Shown: positions 1 to 7,132 of the stretch, one piece after another
Numbering within the stretch: position 1 is the stretch's first letter
Layout: each line of letters opens with the position of its first letter
DNA from: JAKVCB01 sp963578605
GTDB lineage: Bacteria; Planctomycetota; Planctomycetia; Pirellulales; Lacipirellulaceae
Direction: 5' to 3'
Assembly (NCBI GenBank): GCA_963578605.1
Contig: CAUZEA010000057.1
Span: 1 to 35,673, forward strand
Length of the DNA: 35,673 bases
Translations under genes and position numbers: made by a program
The notes under the pieces: model-generated
Told to the model about the DNA's origin: nothing
Database searches by the model: none
The model's input: the letters and a program-made list of their open reading frames with translations, nothing else

Positions 1-440
1 CCCTCCCCGGCGATGTCCCAAATGGGCTTCCCATGCAATCGGTGTTGGAAAACGGTGGAGTGGCCAAAATTTTGAACAGACCCGCCAGTCAGGCGGGCGT
101 TTCAGGAAACATACCCGTCGGCGTACCGACGGCCGGTTTTGCACCGGTGAACATTCCGCCTCAACGCGTGGGACCGGTTTTCCCCCACTACGGAATGCCA
201 ATCACAGGCACTCCGATAGGACTGCCCGGTCCACCCCACATTCCGCTTGGTTCTCCCGCTGGATTCCAGAAACACGTAATGAAGAACCGCACACGAATGG
301 CAATTCCACCACCGGTCGACAAGATGAAGATCTCGGTCAAGCAGCGGCCTGGCTTGAATTACCCCAAGCCCGTACGCAAGGTGATGGTCGACGAGACAAC
401 GCGTTCACCTTTTAACCTGCACGGGTTGTTTGCCCATTAA
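1..440 (+). CDS. C-terminal part of a Pro/Gly-rich hypothetical protein
   Basis: The reading frame is open from base 3 of the window, so the gene probably starts upstream; the first ATG in frame is at 33, and the frame ends with TAA at 438-440. The visible chain is rich in Pro, Gly and Val in its first two thirds (for example PVGVPTAGFAPVNIPPQ) and becomes basic near the end (KNRTRMAIPPPVDKMKISVKQRP). No catalytic motif or membrane segment is seen. The next gene, for an exported protein, starts about 50 bases downstream on the same strand, so the two may be co-transcribed. I do not recognise the family. A Pro/Gly-rich, low-complexity chain would fit a cell-surface or exported protein, but that is inference. 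Confidence 0.55.
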   Translation, partial: LPGDVPNGLPMQSVLENGGVAKILNRPASQAGVSGNIPVGVPTAGFAPVNIPPQRVGPVFPHYGMPITGTPIGLPGPPHIPLGSPAGFQKHVMKNRTRMAIPPPVDKMKISVKQRPGLNYPKPVRKVMVDETTRSPFNLHGLFAH

Positions 441-492
441 TGCAACACCCGCTGATTTGCTGTGCGTAGCAAGATGGAAAGTACCAGAATCC

Positions 493-2268
493 ATGACAAC
501 GGTCCGGCTCCATAGCGCCACGGTGTCATACCGTGTTCGAGTCGCGAGCAAACTGTTTTTGGCAGTGATGGCGTATCTTCTGTCAGGCCACCCGGGCTTG
601 GCGCAAGAACCGCCTCAGCATTGGCACCATGCTGGTGTTTTGCCTCCGGGAGCGATTGGCAAGCTCCGACTCCGCCGTGGGGGACCGTTGTTGGGACGTT
701 TCCAGCCAGTGCAAATCCGAGTTCCTGAGGGAACTCGGATTGCACTGGCCATGGACGGTCAGTTTACCGATCCAGTGGCCAAAAACGCTCTCACCGGCAT
801 GTTGATCGGTTCGGTGTACCGCCTCAGGATTACCGATATACCGGTCGCGGCTGGGCAGGAAGTTTTTCCAACGATCGAACTGATCGATCGCACCTATCCA
901 CCTCCGGGGCTCGCACTGCGGTTTCCCATTCCAATCGAATTGACCGCCGAAGAGCTTGACATGGCCGCCCAGGGTGCCTTCATCACGCGGGTGATCTATG
1001 TCGAGGACCCCAGCCTGGCACTACCAGTCGTCCAAAAACCAGGTCAAACCGAATGGTTTGAGGCTGCTTCTGGTGAAGACCCCCTGGTTGTCGCAGATCG
1101 CCTCGGACGCCCCGTCGCGATCCTGCGGATCGGAGGCCGCTATCCTGACGATTTGCAGGATGACGGTCACTTCACCTATGGGACCCCTCCGATTGAAATC
1201 TACGATGAGTCGATGGTGCCAGCCGCGAAAGACGCTCAAGGTGGCTGGCCAACTTATCGATTGCCATGTGACGATCGCTGTCGCGGTGAGGCTCGCCTTC
1301 CTTGTAAGGCTTGCCAATCTGGTGCCAGTTGCAGTGGCTGTGCGAGCTGCAACCTCATCGGTCCGACGGACGAATACCTTTGTGACGGCGGTGATTACGG
1401 GTTACCTGTCGGGATTCGTGCTGACTGGGATGTCGAAGGGTTGGAACAGGAAGACACCATTGCCCATTACGACACGTTGGCCGATCAAGTTGTCGTCGAA
1501 CCGAGCAACCGGGTTTGCATCTACGCTCCCCGGTTTGCAGCGGTGCGCCGTGCCGTAGGTCCATTACTCGAAAAACGGTTTGACGCAGTGAATGAATTTG
1601 CGGACCAGTTGACTCTGGTCCATGCCCGAGAGACGGTTGAGCCGGCCATGTCGGTGCAGCGGTATGCGGCTCAAGTTGACATCGGGCAGCGACCGGCAAG
1701 TCTCTTGCGGAGTCGAGACCAGGCAGGGGAAATCAAACAACGGGTCGCTCTCCTGGAATTGGTCGGTGCGCTCGCTCCCTACGCCAACCTGAGTATCGTC
1801 CGTACCGGGAAACTCGAAAACCGCGAAAAGCCGTGGCTTGCCATCGCGGTGCAATCGGCGCACACGTGGAACGGCGACCAGGCCGCGCAAGTCGTCGTCG
1901 ACAACATGGAAACGGTGGAACTCACCCGAGATCAGCAGGCCGGAGTCGTTTATGGTCAGTTGGAGCCCAACAGTCCACAACTGCGGATTTGCAAACTGGC
2001 TTCCACCGGCAATGCTTTGCCCGGGCAAATCGTCGAGTTCACCTTGCGATTCGACAATGTTGGAGACCAGGTGATCGGGAATGTGACCATCGTCGACAAC
2101 CTTTCAACTCGCCTCGAGTATGTGGTCGATTCGGCCAAGAGCAGTCTGCAGGCCAATTTCTTTACCGAGCCGAATGAAGGCGGATCGAGTCTCCTCCGAT
2201 GGGAAATCAAGAACCCACTGGAGCCTGGTGAGGGCGGGACCTTGCAGTTCCAGTGTACTGTGAGATAG
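493..2268 (+). CDS. Secreted protein with cysteine cluster and C-terminal DUF11-like domain
   Basis: ATG 493 is chosen because it places a signal peptide at the N terminus: basic stretch (YRVRVASK), hydrophobic core (LFLAVMAYLL) and a likely cleavage site at GLAQ, near residue 38. The frame extends upstream to a TTG at 430, but that overlaps the previous gene. The mature part is 591 residues minus the signal. Residues 259-297 hold eight cysteines (259, 263, 271, 274, 280, 283, 286, 297), suggesting a disulfide knot or metal site. The last 80 residues (about 510-591) resemble the DUF11/conserved-repeat beta-sandwich found in bacterial surface proteins (GQIVEFTLRFDNVGD, then a VTIVDNLS strand). 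A long inverted repeat lies in the coding region near residues 71-86. Likely cell-envelope or extracellular; the exact role is unknown. Confidence 0.75.
   Translation: MTTVRLHSATVSYRVRVASKLFLAVMAYLLSGHPGLAQEPPQHWHHAGVLPPGAIGKLRLRRGGPLLGRFQPVQIRVPEGTRIALAMDGQFTDPVAKNALTGMLIGSVYRLRITDIPVAAGQEVFPTIELIDRTYPPPGLALRFPIPIELTAEELDMAAQGAFITRVIYVEDPSLALPVVQKPGQTEWFEAASGEDPLVVADRLGRPVAILRIGGRYPDDLQDDGHFTYGTPPIEIYDESMVPAAKDAQGGWPTYRLPCDDRCRGEARLPCKACQSGASCSGCASCNLIGPTDEYLCDGGDYGLPVGIRADWDVEGLEQEDTIAHYDTLADQVVVEPSNRVCIYAPRFAAVRRAVGPLLEKRFDAVNEFADQLTLVHARETVEPAMSVQRYAAQVDIGQRPASLLRSRDQAGEIKQRVALLELVGALAPYANLSIVRTGKLENREKPWLAIAVQSAHTWNGDQAAQVVVDNMETVELTRDQQAGVVYGQLEPNSPQLRICKLASTGNALPGQIVEFTLRFDNVGDQVIGNVTIVDNLSTRLEYVVDSAKSSLQANFFTEPNEGGSSLLRWEIKNPLEPGEGGTLQFQCTVR
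705..749. repeat. 20-bp inverted repeat (strong hairpin) inside a coding region
   Basis: The left arm is 705-725 and the right arm 730-749, separated by the loop TGAG (726-729). All 20 positions pair, with a single bulged A at 713-715. It codes for a palindromic-looking peptide segment (IRVPEGTRI) of the exported protein. There is no T-tract, so it is not an ordinary terminator. Confidence 0.9.
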
Positions 2269-2375
2269 GGGGGATTCAGGTCGAGTCCACTCACCCCCCC
2301 TGCCCTCTGCCCTCTGTCGGGTTTGCCGGATACAATCTGGGTTCCATCCTTGCTCGGGCCCTTTCCTCCCGCTCT

Positions 2376-3314
2376 ATGCACCATCTTTTTTTTCTAATTA
2401 TCTGTTTGATCTGGGGTTCAAATTTCATCCTCATGGATCGAGCCGCTTCGTGGTTTGGCGCGGTCGACATCGGTTTCTTCCGTCTCTTCGGTGGTGGGTC
2501 GATGATGGGACTTCTGTGGTGGCTCTCGGGGAATCGTCTGATTGCCCCCCGCCACTGGTTCCACATTGCGTTGGTTGCCTTATTCGGAAACGCACTCCCT
2601 TTTGTCCTCCAGCCATTTCTGATTTCCCTGGGATTTGGGCACAGCTTTTTTGGGGGAATCATTGCGTTAGTACCATTGCTCACCATCCTCCTTTCGATAC
2701 CCATGCTCGGTGTATGGCCAACTTTCCGCCAGGCGATCGGCGTGATCGGAGGCCTTTTGGGGCTAATGACACTTTTGTGGGAGGGACAGCAACGGGGTAT
2801 GTCACTGACCGTGTTGAGCCTGGCGATTACGGTTCCTTTTGTCTATGCCACGGCCAATACCTACATTCGCTGGAAACTCAGCGAAGTTCCAGCGATTCCA
2901 CTCGCGACTTCGCTATTTATCGTGGGAGCGTTGTTCCTTATCCCTTGTTTGATATTCGGGGAACCGCTGCTGGAAAGCGGTCGAACTCACTCGGCGGCAA
3001 CAACCAGCTGGACAATGGCGGTTGCCAGTATCTCCGGGTTGGCAATTTTTGGAACTGGGATTGCCGGGTACTTGTTTTTAACCTTGCTGCACGCCAGGGG
3101 ACCGCTGTTTGCCGGCATGTCGAGTTACCCGATTCCACTCATTGCACTTGCCTGGGGCGTGTTCGATAATGAGCCAATCACGGGACGGCAGTTAGCAGCG
3201 ATTGTTTTTGTGCTCGCCATGGTCGCGCTGGTCCAGTTCGATGGGAAGCGTTCCCAGCCCATGTCAGAAAACGGTTCGGAAAAATCGCTTACGCCAGCTC
3301 CCGGTGAACCCTGA
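2376..3314 (+). CDS. EamA/DMT-superfamily permease
   Basis: A predicted inner-membrane transporter of the drug/metabolite (EamA) type, 312 residues, close to the usual 280-310 for the family. ATG 2376 is chosen because the first helix with the family signature (MHHLFFLIICLIWGSNF) begins there; the longer frame from 2253 overlaps the previous gene and adds a non-membrane Pro-rich lead. About ten hydrophobic segments follow in two halves, as expected for a 5+5 EamA duplication; the second half starts near MSLTVLSLAITVPFVYATAN, and the last helices include GVFDNEPITGRQLAAIVFV, a pattern common at the end of EamA repeats (gE.l...q..G..li). The C-terminal tail is polar. The substrate cannot be read from sequence. 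It lies 107 bases after the exported protein and 184 bases before the aminotransferase. Confidence 0.9.
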   Translation: MHHLFFLIICLIWGSNFILMDRAASWFGAVDIGFFRLFGGGSMMGLLWWLSGNRLIAPRHWFHIALVALFGNALPFVLQPFLISLGFGHSFFGGIIALVPLLTILLSIPMLGVWPTFRQAIGVIGGLLGLMTLLWEGQQRGMSLTVLSLAITVPFVYATANTYIRWKLSEVPAIPLATSLFIVGALFLIPCLIFGEPLLESGRTHSAATTSWTMAVASISGLAIFGTGIAGYLFLTLLHARGPLFAGMSSYPIPLIALAWGVFDNEPITGRQLAAIVFVLAMVALVQFDGKRSQPMSENGSEKSLTPAPGEP

Positions 3315-3373
3315 TTCGTGTCAGGTGACAACGACCTGACCGTCGCCAGCGGTAACAGGTGGTGGCGCAACCT

Positions 3374-3401
3374 GGTCGGCTCGTAGTGGTCGGCTCGTAG
3401 T
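3374..3401. repeat. Tandem duplication of a 14-bp unit
   Basis: Two exact copies of GGTCGGCTCGTAGT lie head to tail at 3374-3387 and 3388-3401, followed by a further GGTCG. They lie between the permease and the aminotransferase, upstream of the chosen aminotransferase start. Confidence 0.85.
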
Positions 3402-3498
3402 GGTCGCCGATGGCTGTGGTGCTGGGGCGGGTTCGCTTTGCAACATGATACCGCCCGTTGGACCTATCAAACCATTACCACCCACATATGAATCTCTA

Positions 3499-4620
3499 AT
3501 GCATCCCTGGTTAGCCACGCGAACGACAGAATTTGATAGTTCAGGTATCCGCAAGGTGTTTGACCTGGCATCGCAGATGAAGGACCCCATCAACCTTTCG
3601 ATTGGCCAACCCGACTTCCCGGTACCCGATGCGGTCAAACAGGCTGCCATCAGGGCGATTCAAGCGGACAAAAACGGATACAGCGTAACGCAAGGTATTG
3701 CGGAGTTGCAGCAGCGTTTACAGGCCGATATCGATCAATCTCTGGGCCATTCCGACCGGCGTGTTGTCGTCACCAGCGGGACGAGTGGTGCCCTGGTCCT
3801 CGCAATGCTCGCAATGATCGATCCGGGGGATGAGGTGATATGCTTCGATCCCTTTTTCGTGATGTATCCGACGCTGTCAGCCATGGTTGGGGGAAACGCT
3901 GTTTTCGTCGATACACACCCAAGTTTTCGAATCGATCCCGAGAAAGTTGCCAAGGCGATTACGCCTCGTACGAAGTTGATCCTGCTCAACAGTCCCTGCA
4001 ATCCGACCGGTGTTGTGGCCGATGCCTCCGAGATCCAAGCGCTGGCAGAACTGGCGGCAAAGCACAACATTGCGCTTCTCAGTGATGAAATCTATCGCGA
4101 GTTTTGCTACGACGGTCAACTACCAAGCCCAACGAAGTGGAATGACCAGACCATTGTCATGGATGGTTTTAGCAAAACTTATGGTGTGACAGGTTGGCGA
4201 CTTGGATTTATTCACGGCCCTGCCCCGGTAATCGATAAGATCACCATGATGCAACAATACACTTTTGTTTGCGCTCCACATCCCTTTCAATGGGCGGCAC
4301 TTGCGGCACTCGATACCGACATGAGCAGCCAGGTTCGACAATACCTCGCGCGGCGTGATCGCATGGTTGCCGGTTTAAATGACGCCGGGTACCAGGTTGT
4401 CCATCCAGGCGGTGCGTTTTACGTGTTCCCCCAGGTCCCACCCGAGTACGAATCGGGTACCGAATTTGTCACCCAAGCCATTGCAAAGGGGTTGCTTGTC
4501 ATTCCAGGTAAAATTTTCAGTCAGCGAGATTCCCATTTTCGCATTTCCTATGCGGCTAGCAACGACACGATTGAGCGGGGAATTGAAGTATTGAAAGCGT
4601 TGCGCGGGGCAAGAGCCTAG
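3499..4620 (+). CDS. Class I/II PLP-dependent aminotransferase
   Basis: A fold-type I aminotransferase of the aspartate/alanine aminotransferase group, 373 residues from ATG 3499. That start suits the family N terminus (MHPWLATRTTEFDSSGIRKV); an upstream ATG at 3445 and the frame from 3400 add only a low-complexity lead next to a 14-bp tandem repeat. Visible motifs: INLSIGQPDF (31-40), the Asn of NPTG (168-171), the Asp of the DEIYREF strand (196) that binds the pyridine nitrogen, the PLP lysine in GFSKTYGVTGWRLGF (Lys226), and the C-terminal substrate-carboxylate arginine in HFRIS (Arg348). It likely transfers an amino group between an amino acid and a 2-oxo acid in the cytoplasm; the amino acid is not determined. 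The gene converges on clpX, with a terminator between them. Confidence 0.92.
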   Translation: MHPWLATRTTEFDSSGIRKVFDLASQMKDPINLSIGQPDFPVPDAVKQAAIRAIQADKNGYSVTQGIAELQQRLQADIDQSLGHSDRRVVVTSGTSGALVLAMLAMIDPGDEVICFDPFFVMYPTLSAMVGGNAVFVDTHPSFRIDPEKVAKAITPRTKLILLNSPCNPTGVVADASEIQALAELAAKHNIALLSDEIYREFCYDGQLPSPTKWNDQTIVMDGFSKTYGVTGWRLGFIHGPAPVIDKITMMQQYTFVCAPHPFQWAALAALDTDMSSQVRQYLARRDRMVAGLNDAGYQVVHPGGAFYVFPQVPPEYESGTEFVTQAIAKGLLVIPGKIFSQRDSHFRISYAASNDTIERGIEVLKALRGARA

Positions 4621-4784
4621 CCGTGCTGCAAAGCTGTCTGTGCAAAGTCACCCGTTTCTTATCGTGGTTGAGTTCCGGGCCGCTGGGGAATCCCGTTTAA
4701 TGACCAGGGCAGAACAAAGACCGAGGTGCCTGCCAGCTTTGAAATATTTTTTTACAGTACTTGCCGCGACGCCCGACAGATCAG

Positions 4785-4832
4785 AAAAAAACCGGCCGGT
4801 TTTCACCCGCCGGTTCGAACTTTTGTTTTTTT
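4785..4832 (-). terminator. Intrinsic terminator after clpX, probably bidirectional
   Basis: A 7-bp stem (AACCGGC 4790-4796 with GCCGGTT 4809-4815) is flanked on the left by an A-run (4785-4791), which is a U-run directly after the hairpin for minus-strand transcripts. On the right a T-rich run (4821-4832) follows five bases beyond the stem, so it could also stop the aminotransferase transcript. It lies between two convergent genes, which fits a shared terminator. Confidence 0.75.
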
Positions 4833-4902
4833 CCCAACCCCGGCTGAGTTTCCGTCACCCCTTCAGGGGCCTGTTTGCTGCTGCGACGAGGCTGGAAATC
4901 GA

Positions 4903-6186
4903 TCACGCACTCTTGGTTTGAGGTTGATCGGTGAAAAGTTTGGACCGTCCTTCGACAACGTCTTCGCTAACGACGAAGTGCTGGCCTGGACTTTGCTCCG
5001 GCAAACTGAACATGATGTCGAGCATCACGTTTTCAATGATGGATCGCAACCCGCGAGCTCCCGTCTCACGTTCTTGTGCTTTGAGGGCAATCGCTTTGAG
5101 TGCCTCATCGGTGAACGTCAAGTCGGCTTCTTCCATGGCGAAGAGTCGCTCGTATTGTTTGGTGAGAGCGTTCTTCGGCTCCGTAAGCACTCGAATCAGG
5201 GATCCTTCAGTGAGCGGTTCAAGGGCCGTCACCACTGGCAGGCGTCCAACCAGTTCGGGAATCAATCCGTACTCCATGAGGTCATCCGCGGTAACATGCG
5301 GCAGGGTTTCGGCCAGGCCCAGGTCCCCTGTGTAGGTAGTATCTTGATTGAAACCGATTGACCGTTTGCCTAGCCGCTTGCGGATAATGTCTTCGATACC
5401 CGAAAACGTACCGCCACAGATGAACAAGATGTTCGTCGTGTCGAGCTGGATGTACTGTTGCTCAGGATGCTTGCGCCCCCCCTGTGGGGGCACGTTGGCT
5501 GTGGTTCCTTCCAGCATCTTCAGCAACGCCTGCTGGACACCTTCGCCAGATACGTCGCGGGTGATCGAGACATTTTGGCTTGTCTTGCCAATTTTGTCGA
5601 TCTCGTCGATGTAGAGCACTCCACGCTGGGCTGCCTCGATATCAAAATCGGCCGCGTGGAGTAACTTCAGCAGCAAGTTCTCAACATCTTCACCCACGTA
5701 GCCCGCTTCGGTTAACGTTGTGGCGTCACCAATCGCGAAGGGTACGTTGAGACTGCGAGCGAGTGTCCGGGCCAGCAGCGTTTTGCCGCAGCCGGTTGGA
5801 CCCACAAGCAAGATGTTCGACTTGTCGATTTCGATATCGGTTTCATCTTCGGCGATCATGAGTCGCTTGTAGTGGCTATGGACTGCCACTGCCAGCACGC
5901 GCTTGGCTGCTTCTTGACCAATCACGTATTCATCAAGACCCACAACGATTTCGCGGGGCGACGGGATGCGCGTGAACAGCTGCTTGCTACTGCCACGGCG
6001 TTTACGCTCCTGGTCAAGAATCGATTGGCAAAGCTCAATGCATTCGCCGCAAATGTACACGTCACCCGGTCCTTCAACTAAAGGGCCGACGTCTCGGTAA
6101 CTCTTGCGGCAGAACGAGCAAAAAGCGTTCTTCTTCGATGTTCCGCCACGGCGTGCGCCGTTGATATTGTCCCTACCTGAGGGCAT
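4903..6186 (-). CDS. clpX: ATP-dependent Clp protease ATP-binding subunit ClpX
   Basis: A AAA+ unfoldase that feeds tagged substrates into the ClpP peptidase, cytoplasmic, 427 residues as usual for ClpX. The start at ATG 6186 is supported by AAGGAG six bases upstream and because it puts the zinc-binding domain at the N terminus; the open frame to 6333 adds an unrelated lead. Seen in order: C4 zinc finger (Cys23, 26, 46, 49), Walker A GPTGCGKT (129-136), pore loop GYVG (162-165), Walker B LYIDEID (191-197), RKH loop (238-240), the IGF tripeptide that docks on ClpP (277-279) and the sensor-2 arginine in GARGL (Arg378). All key residues are present. clpP and tig, often next to clpX, are not in this window. 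Confidence 0.98.
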   Translation of the reverse strand: MPSGRDNINGARRGGTSKKNAFCSFCRKSYRDVGPLVEGPGDVYICGECIELCQSILDQERKRRGSSKQLFTRIPSPREIVVGLDEYVIGQEAAKRVLAVAVHSHYKRLMIAEDETDIEIDKSNILLVGPTGCGKTLLARTLARSLNVPFAIGDATTLTEAGYVGEDVENLLLKLLHAADFDIEAAQRGVLYIDEIDKIGKTSQNVSITRDVSGEGVQQALLKMLEGTTANVPPQGGRKHPEQQYIQLDTTNILFICGGTFSGIEDIIRKRLGKRSIGFNQDTTYTGDLGLAETLPHVTADDLMEYGLIPELVGRLPVVTALEPLTEGSLIRVLTEPKNALTKQYERLFAMEEADLTFTDEALKAIALKAQERETGARGLRSIIENVMLDIMFSLPEQSPGQHFVVSEDVVEGRSKLFTDQPQTKSA

Positions 6187-6550
6187 GGAAAGCTCCTTAC
6201 GGGTGGGCGCCAAACCCGCCCCATCAATTCCCGTTGGGGGGGTGACACCATAGTCTCCTGATGTTGTCGCTCGAAGGATAAAATTGGCGGTTCCGGTTGT
6301 AACGACCAACTCAAACCCTTCCCAAATCACCATTCCGGCGGAGCTTCCCTGACCCCACGTTGCGAGCCCAATCGGTGCTGCCGCTCACCCCACGGATGGC
6401 GGGTGATCAACAACACCTCACGAACAAGATTTCCTCCCTGTACGCATAGCCCACGAGTCTCGTTCATCGGCTACTTGCCCACCTGCCGATCGGTCTACCA
6501 GCCGGTTGCATCACAACCGGTCCATCCGGTGTGACATGTCGCCAGTAGCC
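6187..6550. other. Intergenic region between clpX and the SHOCT-like gene
   Basis: A 364-base stretch with no convincing gene. Next to clpX it holds the clpX ribosome binding site and presumably its promoter, which I could not place. Near the other end is a 7-bp perfect inverted repeat, CCGGTTG (6502-6508) and CAACCGG (6514-6520) around a 5-base loop, with no T-run on either side. It could be a weak terminator for the small gene or an operator. Confidence 0.5.
6193..6198 (-). promoter_or_regulatory. Ribosome binding site of clpX
   Basis: AAGGAG on the minus strand, six bases before ATG 6186. It is one of the few clear Shine-Dalgarno sites in this window and decides the clpX start against the longer open frame. 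Confidence 0.8.
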
Positions 6551-6853
6551 CTAACTCGTCTGCTCCTTATTGTTTAACTCAACTTCTAGCTGTACTGCTA
6601 GCTTCGTTTTAATTGTTCGGTATTCGTCGTCGCTCAGCCCACCTTTGGCGTGGACTTCTCGGAATTTCGTCAGCATTTCACCGGCTACTAGCCGGTCCTT
6701 GGCCGCACGATCCCGATACCTTCTCATCAACATGAACGTTAACGCCAATAGTGCGAATATTGCGGCAAACCAAAACGCGGCTAATGACAACGGATGTCCG
6801 AAAAATTCTGTCATCGGTAATTGTCGCGGTCCTGCCGCTAAAGTTGCTAGCAT
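6551..6853 (-). CDS. Small membrane protein with SHOCT-like C terminus
   Basis: A 100-residue protein with one strong transmembrane segment (about 24-43, LAAFWFAAIFALLALTFMLM) followed by a basic stop-transfer sequence (RRYRDRAAKDR). The last 40 residues (MLTKFREVHAKGGLSDDEY, then IKTKLA) resemble the SHOCT short C-terminal domain: a helix with Leu and Gly ahead of an LSDDEY/F turn and a basic helix. SHOCT domains often sit at the end of membrane proteins and may mediate oligomerisation. An internal ATG at 6814 would give an 87-residue form starting at MTEFFGHPLSL that retains the membrane segment; neither start has a good ribosome binding site. It lies upstream of clpX on the same strand, divergent from the large exported protein. 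Function is not known. Confidence 0.65.
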   Translation of the reverse strand: MLATLAAGPRQLPMTEFFGHPLSLAAFWFAAIFALLALTFMLMRRYRDRAAKDRLVAGEMLTKFREVHAKGGLSDDEYRTIKTKLAVQLEVELNNKEQTS

Positions 6854-7132
6854 CCCTGCTCAAAGCGACCTTATCCATTATGCCGGTCCGGTGGAAATAC
6901 GTAAAGAATCGGGATTCGAAGAACAGTTGGATTTCCCAAAATGGATATTTTTTCAGGAGAAACCCGTCTGCCAGCAGTTTTTTCTGTTTGAAGCTACCCC
7001 ACTCGCCCCACCGATAACGTTTCCAGGGAGATCTGCGCGCCCGGCGTATCGCTTGCAGGTTGAATTCCTCAGTTCGATCGTTCCAGCGAAGTCCACAATT
7101 TTTTCCACATCGATCCAGGGGTCGTTACGAGA

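Noticed and set aside
4726..5361. Plus-strand 211-codon frame over the 3' end of clpX
   Set aside because: It is antisense to conserved ClpX codons and has no recognisable product.
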